Shown in pieces: positions 1 through 11,549 of a stretch of 64,000 nucleotides of DNA. Source of the stretch: Acanthosepion lycidas. Its lineage: Eukaryota; Mollusca; Cephalopoda; Sepiida; Sepiidae. The notes beneath the pieces are model-generated. The model did not search any database. It was not told where the DNA came from and saw only the letters and a list, made by a program, of their open reading frames with translations. A program made the translations under genes and the position numbers. Every line of letters starts with the position of its first letter. The stretch's first letter is position 1. Location: assembly GCA_963932145.1 (NCBI GenBank), contig OZ010605.1, forward strand, positions 29,111,414-29,175,413, written 5' to 3'.

Positions 1-139
1 ACGGTAGAGAAAGAAGAGATAGTTGAGTTAAGTAGAGAGAGACTTAAGTATGAGTGGTCTGTATATTCAAGAGAGAGTTCCCTAGCCAGAAATATTTTTT
101 GTTTATTGTTTTTGTGGTTAAAATTATTTTTAATCTTAC

Positions 140-1646
140 TAATATAAAGACTCCTTCCCGACCACCTCGGAAAAAAGTTTATTCACCCTAAGGTATTCTA
201 CTGATAATTATAAATTTAGATATAAATGAGATTCAGGAAAAAACTCAGTGCAAAAAAAGTGACTCGGATATCGCATTCTAATGATTAAACTGGTAAATTT
301 AAAGAGCTTTTGACAAAATATTGAAAACTTTTTTACAATACATTAAGAACAATATTCTACAGAATTCTAGAAGAGCTTGAATTAAATTCCAGAAAGCATC
401 ATACAGTATAAAAACAGCTTGAAATAACCACTCAGAACCACTTAAGGAATCTATTATTGCGCTCTCAAAAGCAGGCAAATCTACGAGAGAAATTGCAGAA
501 ATTGCTATAACCTCACAATCAACTGTCTGTCGAGTGCTTAGGGCACATAATGATGCCACTACTGGTCCAAGCAAGGAAACAAGGGGACAAAAGAAAAAGA
601 TTGATGATAGAAATGGCAGGGTAATCAAGAGAGAAGTTGCGAAGAACAAGAATATAACTAGCCAAGAAATTGCAGCGAAGAGCAAGGTGTTAGTCTTGCT
701 TTTTCAACAGTCCGTCGGTGGCTGTTAGAACAAGGCTACAAATCTTGTACACGAAGGTTTAAGCCGCTAATAAGCAAAGCCAACAAAGCCAAGAGACTTT
801 AATGGGCTCACTATTACAAAAATCCCACCGTAGAGGACTGCAAGAATGTTCTCTTCTCCGATGAAACGAAAGTTGAGATAAATTCAAAGGATAAGCTATT
901 TAAAATCCGATGAAGAAGCCTTGCAACCTCTTTGAATTTAGCAGAAAGTACTGTCAAGCATCCGTTCACTATAATGTTCTGGGGATGCTTTTCTTTCCAG
1001 TGGTTTCTTATTGAAAAGACCATCAGGAGCGAGCAGTAAAAGAGAATTTTAGAGTCTTGTCTGTTCCCTTCTGCTGAAAGGGTTCAAATCGACTCCACCA
1101 AGATCATTTTTTATGCAGGATAATGCTCCCTGTCACAAATCAATATTGATGAAGGAATACTTTGATGAGAAGCAGGTGAGTGTTATTACATGGCCGCCCC
1201 AATCTACTGACCTCAGCCCCATAGAAAACTTATGGAACATTAAAAAGTACAGGCTCTCGAGAAAGCAGTTGAGGATTAAAGAGGATTTGATTGTGAATTT
1301 CATATCCGAATGGAATTCAATGCTTGGAGATGAGATTTGCCAGAACCTAATAAAGTCAATGCCAAAAAGGGTTGAAAAGGTTATTCAAAATAAAGGAGGA
1401 CCCATAAATTATCAAATACTTCGAACTATATTACCTATTAGATATAAATTATACCTTTATTGTTCTTTAATTAAAGCTGTTCGGTTATGTTTCTATTAAT
1501 TACTAGTTGCAAGAAATAAGTGAGTTACTTTTTTGCACAGAGTTTTTCCCTAAATCTCATTTATATCCCAAATTACAATTATCAATACAATACCTTAAGG
1601 TGAGTAAACTTTTTTACTAGGTGGTCGAGAAGGAATCTTTATATTA
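140..1646 (+). mobile_element. Tc1-like DNA transposon, full length but inactive
   Basis: The left end (140 to about 265) and the right end (about 1520 to 1646) are imperfect inverted repeats of roughly 120 bp. Both begin TAATATAAAGAYTCCTTCYC when read inward, and a TA dinucleotide lies at each edge, the usual Tc1/mariner target. Between them lies a recognisable but broken transposase on the plus strand. Length (about 1.5 kb) and layout fit the Tc1 branch. The terminal repeats differ at many positions, so the copy is not recent. Confidence 0.93.
446..1440 (+). pseudogene. Tc1-like transposase, frameshifted and stop-containing
   Basis: Family role: cut-and-paste transposase that binds the inverted ends and moves them through a DDE nuclease. 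An N-terminal helix-turn-helix reads GKSTREIAEI...STVCRVL in the segment from about 446. The first catalytic aspartate is in FSDETKVEI (about 858-885). The last block, 1113-1499, carries QDNAPCH and then WPPQSTDLSPIENLW, which places 34 residues between the second Asp and the Glu (DD34E). A stop occurs near 912, and the reading frame changes around 700 and again between the Asp blocks, so no full protein can be made. Confidence 0.9.
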
Positions 1647-1734
1647 GCTAGATTAAGAATTAGTTTGAACCGAAAAACAATAGGTAAAAAAAATTTAAGT
1701 AAAAAGAATCAGGTAAGTTACTTTTATCGAACAG

Positions 1735-1738
<4 letters not shown>

Positions 1739-1791
<53 letters not shown>
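1739..1791. repeat. (TA)n microsatellite
   Basis: An uninterrupted TA tract of about 53 bp just outside the Tc1-like element. ORFs drawn through it (YIYIYI) are artefacts. Confidence 0.97.
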
Positions 1792-1793
<2 letters not shown>

Positions 1794-2091
1794 TCTCAGA
1801 ATACAGGCTAAAAAGAGTGTAATGAAACCCGACACTAAATAATATCATCTATGAAAACGGCCATAATAAAATAATATTCAGTTAAATATAAAATAAAATT
1901 CGTCCTTCATAATGGTTAGAGGTAATAGCAAAATCACTTGGATGCATAAAACATTTGGGACAATTTTGATATAATTTTTATCCTGAAAAGAAAGCAAATT
2001 ATAAGAATACGTGAAAATTTATATAAAAAATTTAACCACATCACATTGTCAGTCGTTTTTAACGAAACTTGCATAAAAGAGAGATTGCTGC

Positions 2092-2093
<2 letters not shown>

Positions 2094-2148
<55 letters not shown>
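2094..2148. repeat. (TA)n microsatellite
   Basis: Uninterrupted TA tract of about 55 bp. Confidence 0.97.
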
Positions 2149-2149
<1 letters not shown>

Positions 2150-2447
2150 GTGTATGTCTGTGTGTTCTGTTTGTGTGCGAGAGAAGTAGAGGAAGTTATT
2201 TCTCATGCAATTCGGGAGAATCGTAATTAATCAGATTCTTCAGTTTCCCTGAAGACAGGTATTTGATGTCTTTGGCGCCTTTCACAATCATTTCCTGGCA
2301 TTACCCAGACACGTGCTCCCATCAAAGAGTTGACCAGCAAGCGAATATTCTTCGACTGACCGCTCACAAAGGTTGGGTTTCTGTGAGAAATACTAAGGGA
2401 ATGGAATCAAGCGACCAAATTCCAAGCACTGCACAGTTTCCTGGTGC

Positions 2448-2448
<1 letters not shown>

Positions 2449-2489
<41 letters not shown>
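2449..2489. repeat. (CA)n(GA)n compound microsatellite
   Basis: About 8 CA units pass directly into about 13 GA units. The rest of 2150-2900 shows no recognisable gene or repeat. Confidence 0.95.
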
Positions 2490-2922
2490 TGAGTACACAT
2501 TACACACGTCCTTACATCGATCAGCAGGTCGGTTCTAATAATTCGCCACTGGACAACTATTATTCTTTTGAATCGCGATTCGAACATCCACAGTCTGCGT
2601 TTCTTTGCCGTGTCATCAACTGAGTGTTCAGTGCTCATTTGAAGAAATTTCGAATTTACGCACTATATAATAATAGATATGACTATTCGCTCATATCAGA
2701 GTAGGCGTATGAACTACAGCAACGAGAAAATTCCCGTTGCAGACGCTTTCTCAATCACATTGTACAACACCCACAAAGTTTATCGAATTATACTGCATCT
2801 TTCTTGAGCGGAAGTTAGTTGAAGCTTTCGGTAGATAGCACGTTATGAACAGTTTGAACAACCACGGGGACTAAGATCATATGGTTATAAAGCAAACATT
2901 ATAACCACTTGGACATGCACAC

Positions 2923-3065
2923 AATATATATATGTGTGTGTGTGTGTGTGAAGAAATATAGTTTTAAGGTGTGCCATATTTATGGGATAAAGTGCTCAAT
3001 ATCAGAGATAGACCGTATGTAAATATAAATATAAAAGTGAACATTGAAGTCAACACTCAGAGGCG
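2923..3065 (-). repeat. Dispersed repeat family D, minus copy, beside (TA)n/(TG)n
   Basis: After a short (TA)n(TG)n tract (2923-2950), bases 2951-3065 match, on the opposite strand, 32405-32505 and 33720-33830. Shared blocks read on the plus strand include AAGGTGTGCCATATTTATG, GTGAACATTGAAGTCAACAC and CAGAGGCGACA. In all three places the homology runs into a CA/TA microsatellite. No coding capacity is seen. It may be the non-coding end of a retroelement; the class is unknown. Confidence 0.65.
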
Positions 3066-3094
3066 ACAGACTATTTCATGATAGGGGCAATACA

Positions 3095-3201
<107 letters not shown>

Positions 3202-3415
3202 ACAGTTGAAAATAAAATCGTCTTTGATAAGGATAAAATAATATATGAAAGCGTTCGGATAAGCAGAACGTCGAAACAGTTTTTACACACTTTGTATTGA
3301 GAAAAGTAAACACTTGTACGAACTCAAGAAAAATTAAATAATAATATTAGTCGAAGTACCTTATGTCTTCCTTAACGTATATAAAAGAAAGGTTACTGTC
3401 CAAATGAAAAATTGT

Positions 3416-3431
3416 CATATATATATATATT

Positions 3432-3462
<31 letters not shown>
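3416..3462. repeat. (TA)n microsatellite, interrupted
   Basis: TA tract broken once by TCATACAT. Confidence 0.93.
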
Positions 3463-3463
<1 letters not shown>

Positions 3464-3670
3464 CTTCAATTAAAGGGTGCAATTATAACTTATAAATTCA
3501 TGAATCATTCATAAAAAAACAAATATAGAGGTTGATGATTTAAATGGCGAGAATACATCATCATCATCGCAAACAATAAATAAGATACATCAACCCCGAA
3601 CCTGCAATTGAAAAAATATAATAAAAATAAAAAAGACGTACAACATTGTCTTTTTTTAATTAAACTTGTT

Positions 3671-3672
<2 letters not shown>

Positions 3673-3731
<59 letters not shown>
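3673..3731. repeat. (TA)n microsatellite
   Basis: Uninterrupted TA tract of about 59 bp. Confidence 0.96.
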
Positions 3732-3734
<3 letters not shown>

Positions 3735-3974
3735 CTAATAGAGAAATACAAATTACCTCATAAGTATAGCTATTTAAGCAAACATTACAACGTTGGTATT
3801 TTCGACTCAAATTGTGTGTAGATAAAAAGTCAGAATCTTAAAAATTAAGCCTTTAAAAAAGTAAAAAGAAAAGAAAAGAAAGGAGTGTGACGCCGTTGAA
3901 AACGACATTTTCTTTCCTTGCCACAGACGAGAGATGCGAGAGAAGAAACCGTTAGCATAGAACTTACGAAGTCT

Positions 3975-4330
3975 GTCTATATTTCTGAGATTAGCTATTA
4001 TGTACATTATTTACATTATTCGGACTATTCTTCTCATCTTTGTCGCCATATTTATCACAACGTTTCGGCCGTTGTACGCTCCAGCCTTCTTCAGGTGACT
4101 GGAATGTCGAACTGAACCCTTTATTTCGCTCACTGGGTAGATTGTTCTAGTTCCACGTGCCATGTTTGATGGATGTCAGTTATCAGTTTTCTCCTGTTAA
4201 TTTCCGTCTGAAAGTTCTCCACTGCCTTAACCGGGTATTGAACTCACACTCTTTGGGTCCTGTCACTGGATCTAACCAACGCCTTTATCCACTGTGACAT
4301 GTGTCCTGGGTATGAATTTCTGGGTATTAT
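3975..4330 (-). mobile_element. tRNA-derived SINE, family A, minus strand
   Basis: Read on the minus strand, a tRNA-like head carries an A-box-like TGTCACAGTGG (4289-4299) and a B-box-like GAGTTCAATACC (4234-4245). These would form an internal RNA polymerase III promoter. The body carries the block TGGCACGTGGAACTAGAACA shared with every family A copy. It then reaches the hammerhead-like core CTGAAGA...CGAAACGT (about 4058-4096) and ends in the conserved tail ATCTCAGAAATATAGACAGA. No protein is encoded; such elements borrow LINE enzymes. The shared body resembles the conserved-domain SINEs described from cephalopods, from memory and unchecked. Confidence 0.85.
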
Positions 4331-4475
4331 AAGCCTAATGTCTTCAACAACCATTTTTACCAGTGCTTATATTGCAATTTTGCTTTTATCATTAGATGTT
4401 TTTACCATAGCTCATATTGCAACTGTGTTGTTATCATTGCTTTTCTCTGGTACTCCTTATTACTGGTTCCCATAT
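4310..4475 (-). repeat. Upstream arm of SINE family A, with a paralogue at 55595-55800
   Basis: Just upstream of the tRNA-like head (in SINE orientation) lies about 160 bp with an internal near-duplication: GCAATATGAGC-TGGTAAAAA is followed about 45 bp later by a second, similar copy. The same block sits in the same position relative to a family A head at 55690-55800, so it is probably part of the element or an older SINE co-mobilised with it. Confidence 0.6.
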
Positions 4476-4479
4476 TGTA

Positions 4480-6590
4480 TTTATTTCTATGCTTGGTCGG
4501 CTCAGGAGATTTTTGTCGGCTAGCATATGTGCTGATTCCTTAAGTTTAGGAATTTTCCAATGGTGTTCCTTGTCTATGATCTCAACATGATCCCACAGAA
4601 GCGGTGATCTCCCTTCTCTCTCCATATGTGGTCAGCCACGCCTGATTTTTCTACTTTCCCTCGTGTTACAGCTTTCCGGTGTTCTTGAAGCCTTACCTTG
4701 AGGGGGCATTACAGCATTCCGTTTCCAAATTTCTGACGGAGTGAATTACGTCATGGTATTCTTTTTCTTACAGATGGTGCAAAACTTACCCTACTATACT
4801 ATACAGTCGACAAAATCAAGAACAAACAACGCGCATGTGCGAAATTAAAAAAATAATATGGCGACAATTTACCCATCGCACCCTCTATACGTCGAGGCCT
4901 TTTGAGTACATGTAAACCTGAGGAGAAAGAGTTTAAAATTGGAATTTCCGGACACGTCTGTGTATCAAAGAAGAAATAAAGAATGTAATGGGACACCATT
5001 TTCCAAGAATTTTTCTATGTTATTTTTTTGTTGGGGCGCGGTCTTTGCACATATTCAATTACCGTAAGAGATTTGCTAGTTTTTGTCTAGTATGCCAGGT
5101 TTAGGGTTGGTAACCAAAATCTTAAAAAGTAATAATGTACAATTAGATTTTATTCAATTAGATTTTCATACCACTCATCAAGCAGGTCTTTGACACCTTT
5201 TGAATAAAATTCCGCTTATTTTGATATAAAAACATTTTCGGTGCATTTTTGTATCTGACATTCATTAGGGGATACTTTTTTTTTTTTTTTTTTTTTTTTT
5301 TACCGAGAGGCGTTTTTCCTCCGCCTTGATGTGTCACAGCACAAAGAAAACGAAGAAGATCAAAAACAAAGAGTTGCTCGAAACACGTTTCGACTGTTTT
5401 AAATTCAGTGTTGTCTATCATTATTTAACCCATAACTCTGATACATAACAGAGGTTTTTTTACCAGTTATATTTTTTGCGAAAGAAAACATAACCGGCTT
5501 AACTATAATTTGAACTCGCATCGTCGGGCCCTTTTTTGTGCCGATAATTGCTACATCACAATCAAAACAACACATTTATCTATATTTCTAGTCACTGGCA
5601 AGCATTCTTTCTATTATATTAAATTCTGATGTCTCCTTATTGATGTAAACATTTATTGAATTCTCGGATATATTTAGCCCGTCACTGCCCATCTCATTAA
5701 GTTATTTTTTCTCCCACACGTGCTGTTGGCGAGAATATCGTTTACAAATTTCTTAGTACCAAACCCCCAACCACGCTCGGATAATGAAACCATAAATTTT
5801 CAACATTTTTCATACTTCTTCGATGTGAAAGAGACAGAGAGGTTCCTCTCTAGGCAATAAAGATCGCCCGGCCTGGCGTATCATCAGTGATGTGATTGCA
5901 TTTAAGGCGCCTTGGAATATGTTTTCGAATGACAATGTTAATGATATAGAAGTCGACAAAATACTAAAAACAATAAAGGCCTAGAAAATTTACGATAAAA
6001 CTAATATCAATTTCTAAACAATATGGCGAGCTCAATATCTAATCAGATTGAAAATATCACCAATTATAATAACATTAGTAATTTTAAAGATAATGAATGA
6101 TTGGGTGACCATTATCACCATGACGATGTATTTTCAATTTTATCCTTTCTTTCGTCCTTTAAATAAATGAATAAATATTGATATTAATAAATAGGAAATC
6201 TAATTATTTTTTGTTTTTTTACTCTGGGGTTTTCTCCGTTACAGGGCCCGAGAGTCACTATGGTTGCAAAGTAAGAAGCACAGTTTATGCGGATATGTGG
6301 GAAGATAACGGTTATCCTAAGGCCTGAACAGGTTAAGTGATCGGGAAAGCATACCCTTGGGAGTTGGTTCCACAGAGCAGTGGTTCGCAGGAAGAAGCGG
6401 TTGGAGTGAAACTTACTTCTGATCAGTGCAATATAGAGGGACTTCTGGTGCTTCGCTACAGTGTGCGTTGCATGGCGGGTTCAAGACGTATCTGGTGGAA
6501 CTATGGAACGTACTTCGTCTGAGCACATCTAGGATTTGGCATATAGTTCTTCACCATAAGCTAAAAAGTTACTGTGTCACTGGGCAATCT
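4480..6590. other. No recognised gene; poly-T tract
   Basis: No coding region or known repeat is recognised across most of this stretch. Bases 5276-5301 are a T26 tract. A block near 4925-4985 shares TTTAAA-T-GGAATTT-CGGACACG with 33180-33230, so an unclassified dispersed repeat is present. Near 5500-5560 a minus-strand B-box-like GAGTTCAAATTA hints at a very old tRNA-type SINE, but this is too weak to call. Confidence 0.4.
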
Positions 6591-6599
6591 TTTAAACTG

Positions 6600-7700
6600 A
6601 CTTTTTTAGACAGTTTTTCAGTCTTTCCTAACAAATAAAGGTTATCGTGAACGGCCACTAGTTTAGATTCTTTCGCACTGATTCACGGTATCCAACATGG
6701 CCCCATCTTTGGCCCTACTTTCTTTTTAATTTTCATTGATCACCTTCCTGATGGAATCAGCTATCAACTTGATATAAATGCTGATGAGACAACGATTTAC
6801 TCAAACAAATCTGATCAGATCGATAAGGTTAAAATGACAACCGACAAATCCGTTGTTAACTGGGGCAAAAGATGGCCTGTTGATTTTTACCGCCTGCAAA
6901 ACTAAACTTCGCTCCATTAATCACCTAAAAGACACCTCTTTACCTTTTATCATGCTAATCAACAGAAAAGTAACACGTTGAGCTTTCTCAGGCTAACGTT
7001 CTTAGCTTACGTGAAGTGGAAAGAATATAATGGATCGATTACTAGGTCAGCTGCTAAGAAAGTTGGTTCACTGTGTCATTGCGAAACAATTCTTCTTTCC
7101 AAAATCTATTATACATATGTTATACATAAGTTTACTAATCGTCCAGATTTAGAATATTGCTACCACATGTCGTTTTTTGACGTTAAAAAATACGTCAAAA
7201 AACGACATTATTACGTCATTATTTTTGCACCAACCTAATACCTTGAGCTCATTGATAAAATCTAAAGTAGAATCAGCAATATTATAGGTCCTGATCTAGC
7301 GGATCGGCTTCAGTCACATTCCCAAAGCCATAAGATTGCATCTTTGTGCCTTTTATATAAACAATGTAATGGTAATTGTTCGGATGAGCACTTCCCTTTG
7401 GTAACTAGACTTTAAAATGAATTTAAACGCAGTACTCGATTTGGCATTGAGATCTCATCAATTTACTGTCGAGCTGGCTATATGTAACCGTAAATTTTAA
7501 AGGTAACAGTTTATTTTCTAGCTGACAATACAAGTTCCTTTCACATTCTGGATGGACTGCAACCTTCACTTGGTATAAAATTCTTCGAAAAAAGATGGAT
7601 CAATCTCTTCAGCCACATATATGAATAAAATAGGAGTTTGGAATCCTTCTTGGAAGGTGAAACATCTTTTAAAGCAAGAGCAGAAAGCAACAGAAAACCA
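6600..7700 (+). pseudogene. CR1-like LINE reverse transcriptase, decayed
   Basis: Reverse transcriptase copies LINE RNA into the genome by target-primed synthesis. Around 6690-6890 the plus strand encodes GIQHGPIFGPTF...FIDHLPDGISYQLDI followed by ADETTIYS, a mutated version of the catalytic YADD box. Further on come SAAKKVGSLC, RPDLEYCYH and, after the MITE, IIGPDLADRLQSHS...ASLCLLYK, which are typical of the C-terminal part of this LINE group. Several stops and frameshifts are present, and the catalytic Tyr and second Asp are lost. Endonuclease and 5' parts are not seen, which suggests 5' truncation. Confidence 0.82.
7168..7238. mobile_element. Palindromic mariner MITE, one end lost
   Basis: The right end reads TTTTTGCACCAACCTAA and is followed by TA; the internal palindrome matches the complete copies at 14470, 17141 and 18109. 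The left terminal block TTAGGTTGGTGCAAAA is missing. The element sits inside the CR1-like LINE between codons for RPDLEYCYH and the downstream DRLQS block, so it inserted into a LINE already in place. Confidence 0.88.
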
Positions 7701-7744
7701 ATCCCGATCACATGATGTTAGAGAAATTTCCACTTAACAGCTAT

Positions 7745-8495
7745 TAAAGAAACTAAAAATTTTATGTCATTTTAAAAGGATTTAGAATATAAAAAAAACT
7801 ATTCAATTTGGCGCTTCAATAACTAAAATGATGAAATAACGTATTATCATTATCTCACGTTAATTTTGTATTCTTATTTTCATTATTATAGTAAAAAAGT
7901 TCCGGTATCTGCTTTGATAAGTTACTTCTTTTAGTAGAAATTCCTAACACTTTATTCAATACACAGAGATAAAGTCCACTCTCATTCATATCAGTTAACT
8001 AGTCCTTGCTAAGGTGTTCATAAAATATCATCTTCGTTTTTCTATTGCTAAGCCAGACGAGTCAGCTAGGTTAAAGCTCCCCAAATCCAGTAGCCTATCA
8101 CCCTAGAATGTTCGAGATAAAAGAATTTTAATTTCATCGAGTGAACGTGAATTCCGAGTCAGGCATCTTTACAAGGGCAAATTATTTATATAATCTGACC
8201 GCTAACATGAACAGAATATAACAACATATACAAAGTGTTCAGTTACAAAATTTCTAAGTAAGAAATTAAAATATTGTAAATTGTGCAACTTAGATTAAGT
8301 GATTGCTTTTTTTACGGTTTATCAACCCTTTGTATGTCATATAAAGAGTGAAAACATTTTTAGATTTTAAGAATTTTGTGGTGATAAAAATGATTTACTG
8401 ACATACGTCCTACAAATTAACCCATATTTTGGGGAGAGTGGTGGATTCCTAAAATTTTCTAAGCTTAAGTGAATGACAGGAAACCCAAATGAAAT
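7745..8495. other. No recognised feature
   Basis: AT-rich sequence with stops in all frames. I see no gene, RNA or clear repeat. Confidence 0.4.
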
Positions 8496-8499
8496 TTAA

Positions 8500-8650
8500 A
8501 TTTGGCTATGCGATTACCAATTTTAGCCGTTATCCATTACATATACAAGCTTACTGCATCTAGTACCCCCAAGAGGTCACCCATATAAGTACTGACCAGG
8601 TTCGACGTGGCTTAACTTCGGAGAACCGGCGTGTCAACGTGATGTAGCCA
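8500..8650 (-). mobile_element. 5S rRNA/tRNA composite SINE head (family B type), minus strand
   Basis: On the minus strand, 8650 down to about 8552 aligns with 5S rRNA over most of its length. It shares the start GGCTACATCACGTTGA, the internal control segment GAAGTTAAGCCACGTCGAAC and CTGGTCAGTACTTATATGGG, and the end CTAGATGCAGTAAGC. It runs directly into a tRNA-like piece (TGTAATGGATAACGG). The same 5S-then-tRNA order recurs at 21930-22094, so this is a retroposed composite head rather than a lone 5S pseudogene. Heavily diverged. Confidence 0.75.
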
Positions 8651-8654
8651 AAGA

Positions 8655-9505
8655 CTTATACAATCAAGATTTGAACACTATTTCTTTCAGATAAAATGTA
8701 ACACTCACATCCATTCAGAAATCATCCCTTCAGTAATTGTTAGTTCTAATCTCTTCTGGGAATGACTGCAAAACTCTTTTCACTATCCTTTTTATAGAGA
8801 CAGGCGCACAAATACATGCGGGGATTCTTCTTAGCCAAGAAAATAAGCCGGTTCTCTGTTTCACCAGACACAGTCCCGATCTGTCTCGTGTTGAAGTGAA
8901 AACGCTACATTCGCTTGTCTGAAGTTGATTTTTTACGTCAACCCTTATTCTTAGTTTGTGAAGTTTTTGCCATATTACTGTTCATTTGTCTTGATTGTCT
9001 TGCATAAATTGTTCGCTTTCTTTATATCCGTTTTGCTCTGTCCCTTTTTTTTTTTTTTGTTTGCTTATTGCAAACTTTGTCATTTGTGTTTGGTGGACAG
9101 TTCTGTTATTTATTTTACATTTGGTCATGTCTACTCACTCCAAGTTAATAGAATATAGTTAATCAAAAATTCTACATGGAAGAAATTCAGAAGAAACACG
9201 AAAAATATTATTACCAAAAGTTATTCAGCGTTATTTATTTATTTATTTTTATTTTTTGTTAATTTACTTGAGATCCAGGAACAGAATCAGGTTTTGGGAA
9301 ATTTAAAGAACTTTTGGCCAATCCTGTTGCATACTTCAGTATTTCATATTAAATGGCATGTTTTCAAATCCGACGGATGTTAATCCCCACCCGAATTGAG
9401 AGAAGAACCAATCCTTTGAACACGGGATTTGACAAAGATTTTTATTGCAGCTTCCACACCCTTTTCTATTATACATATTTGTCTATCGCATGTCACTTAC
9501 AAATT
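8655..9505. other. No confident feature
   Basis: Contains T-rich and A-rich stretches, including a tetranucleotide TTTA run near 9231-9250. A 61-codon ORF at 8737-8922 (GILLSQENKPVLCF and nearby) faintly recalls retroelement RNase H but lacks acidic catalytic residues I can align. Confidence 0.3.
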
Positions 9506-9507
9506 CA

Positions 9508-9540
9508 CACACACACACACGCACACACACATACACACGG
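9508..9540. repeat. (CA)n microsatellite
   Basis: CA tract with GC and TA interruptions. Confidence 0.9.
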
Positions 9541-9559
9541 ACAGAGGAACGGTGGAATA

Positions 9560-9828
9560 ATTGATAGCGGCTCGCATTGAGGAATCGGAGAGCCGAATTC
9601 AAATTCCAGTCGAATCCATTACATTCACTTACGTGTTAATAACCTTGGGAAAGGCATGAATCATCTTCTTCTCCCCGGTAAATAGCAGGACAGACTGAGT
9701 TCTATAGCCTTGGATGGAAACTGGTCTACCACAGAAAGAAATGTCAACCTATTGCGGGAAAAAATCTGCCTCGTCAGTCACGTATCGAAAGATACATTAT
9801 CGCCTAAGCGTGTATCACTGTCTGACTA
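9560..9828 (+). mobile_element. tRNA-derived SINE, family B
   Basis: A tRNA-like head with a B-box-like GAATTCAAATTCC (9594-9606) is followed by a body shared with 16425-16655, 35570-35820 (minus) and 29795-29965. Common blocks are CATTACATTCACTTACG, CTTGGGAAAGGCATGAAT, GGTAAATAGCAGGAC and ATTGCGGGAAAAAATCTGCC. The 3' end runs into a CA/TA microsatellite. Other members carry a 5S-like piece ahead of the tRNA part; this copy does not show one. Confidence 0.82.
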
Positions 9829-9836
9829 ACACACAT

Positions 9837-9907
<71 letters not shown>

Positions 9908-9930
9908 TTCTGACAATATATATATATATT
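9829..9930. repeat. (CA)n(TA)n microsatellite with a duplicated end
   Basis: CA then TA tract to 9904, followed by a repeat of its own edge (ATATATTCATTCTRACA twice), probably replication slippage. Confidence 0.92.
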
Positions 9931-10007
9931 CATTCTTACAATGAAATTGAGATACAGTTAGTTAATGACCCTTCTCCCATAAGAATTTTAAATTTGAAAC
10001 TCGCAGG

Positions 10008-10081
10008 TTTTTCAAACTGCTTATGGTGTCAGTTCTTAGGAGACTCCTTCTAGAAACTGACACCTTAAACAGTTTGAAAAA
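10008..10081. repeat. Foldback inverted repeat, about 28-bp arms
   Basis: Left arm TTTTTCAAACTG...GGTGTCAGTT and right arm AACTGACACC...CAGTTTGAAAAA pair across a loop of about 16 nt with two or three mismatches. The right arm is directly followed by a (TA)n tract. Confidence 0.85.
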
Positions 10082-10082
10082 T

Positions 10083-10085
<3 letters not shown>

Positions 10086-10138
<53 letters not shown>

Positions 10139-10188
10139 ATGTGTATGTATGTGTGTGTGTGCGCACGCGCGTGTTTGTGTGTGTGTAG
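10086..10188. repeat. (TA)n then (TG)n microsatellite
   Basis: TA tract to about 10127, then TATG and TG units with a GCGCACGCGC interruption. Confidence 0.93.
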
Positions 10189-10640
10189 GGTTCCCAAAAA
10201 ATGTGAATCATTTAAAATGTGAATATCTTAAGTAGGCTTCATGCTGGACAATAAAAGCTTTATTGATCAAAATTTGCACAAGATATGCAATGGAATGTCG
10301 ATTTCAAAGCCTTAGAAATATTCAATATGCGCACAACCTGTGGCATGACACACGTCAAATCGGGAGTACAGCTCTTGCCAAACACGCTGTAGGATGTCTT
10401 GCGCAACATTCTTCAGTGCCTCAGTGATTCTCTACTTAAGTTCCTCTAGGCTAGATGAGGTATACAGACCTATCTTTTCGAATAGCCCAGACTGAAAAAA
10501 ATAAACAAAGTGCCAAATCAGGTGAAGGTAGAGGCCATTTCAACAGCACATTGTCATCATCACTGGCAGTCTCGTTTGATCTACCTGGTAGAAACCCACT
10601 GAAATAAGTTCGCACTGAAGCGCTAGAGAATGCTACGAAA
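10188..10640 (-). pseudogene. mariner/Tc1 superfamily transposase, C-terminal remnant
   Basis: On the minus strand, 10600-10455 encodes LLKWPLPSPDLALCLFF, a corrupted form of the WPPRSPDLTPxDFFLW block that carries the last catalytic acidic residue. It is followed by CARHPTACLARAVLPI-like sequence matching the usual VxQRVWQELEYR region. The end GTAGGGTTCCCAAAAAA at 10187-10203 looks like the element terminus (compare the 32190 terminus). The N-terminal half and the other terminus are not found. Stops are numerous. Confidence 0.75.
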
Positions 10641-10644
10641 CACA

Positions 10645-11195
10645 TGCTACAGCGTATTTGGCAACAGTTGGATTACCGATATGAAGTGCGTCAATTCACA
10701 ATCGCGCGCATATTGGTTTAATAATAATTCATGTAAATATATATGTACCAATATGAATATTTTAATAATATATACTTATTGTTTGGAATGCATCAGTTTA
10801 TTAGGACAATCCTAGAAAGGCGAAGGCAATGTCATTCTGACATATGATGGAATGGTTCCATTGGCTAAAAAGAGTGAAAATCACTGCTCTAGATCTTAGA
10901 GAAGACAGTCTTTCCGAGCATAGACACTGGTGCTACAGAATTACAAACAAATCTTTACCAAATAACAGAAACTACATTACTTGAAGACTTCCGACAAAAG
11001 AAACAGCTAAAATTGACAGAGTAAGAAACTAGAAGGGGCAAATAATATAATCAATATAATGAAGCTGTTAACATTCCACAGTAATTCAAACGAAAGTTTA
11101 GGGAGGAAATGTCTAGCAGTCCTAGAAGAACTGAAATTACATCCTTGTACAAATTAAGTGAAACAAAACTAATAATTAAATTATTAATTCTTTTC
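10645..11195. other. No recognised feature
   Basis: AT-rich, stop-dense DNA with no gene or repeat that I can name. Confidence 0.4.
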
Positions 11196-11199
11196 GTAT

Positions 11200-11545
11200 T
11201 TTTCCAATAAAACATGACCCAGCGCACATGTTAGCACTTTGTATGTCCATTCCACGAAATTGTTCCTTGCAGATTGACCACAGATTCTCGATTCGATTTA
11301 AATCAGGAGAGTTTTGGGGCTAGTCTCTAGTACTTTGATTTGCCCATTAGTAAAACTTGTCTGTCTGTAGCGTTACAATTTTCGTACGCTTCCTTGGAGT
11401 AACTTTCATCGCATACAATGATCGTAGGACAAGTAATCGACAGTCGAGATGATAGTGTCTGGGAGTGATAAAAATCTGATGCAATCACGGATAGCGCAAT
11501 ATTTTTCAAAGCTAAACAATTTTTATCAAACACCCTGTAAATAGA
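11200..11545 (-). pseudogene. Tc1-like transposase C-terminal remnant with one terminus
   Basis: The minus strand near 11320-11255 reads, across a frame change, SPxxSPDLNRIENLWSICK, the catalytic glutamate block of Tc1 transposases, followed by an MDIQSANM-like segment. Bases 11525-11540 read TATTTACAGGGTGTTTGAT on the minus strand, resembling a terminal repeat. In this orientation the terminus lies on the 5' side of the coding block, with most of the gene deleted between them. Confidence 0.65.
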
Positions 11546-11549
11546 TTCC

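Noticed and set aside
8737..8922. Possible LTR retroelement RNase H fragment
   Set aside because: Only a loose resemblance around LLSQENKPVLCF; catalytic acidic residues and neighbouring reverse transcriptase or integrase are absent.
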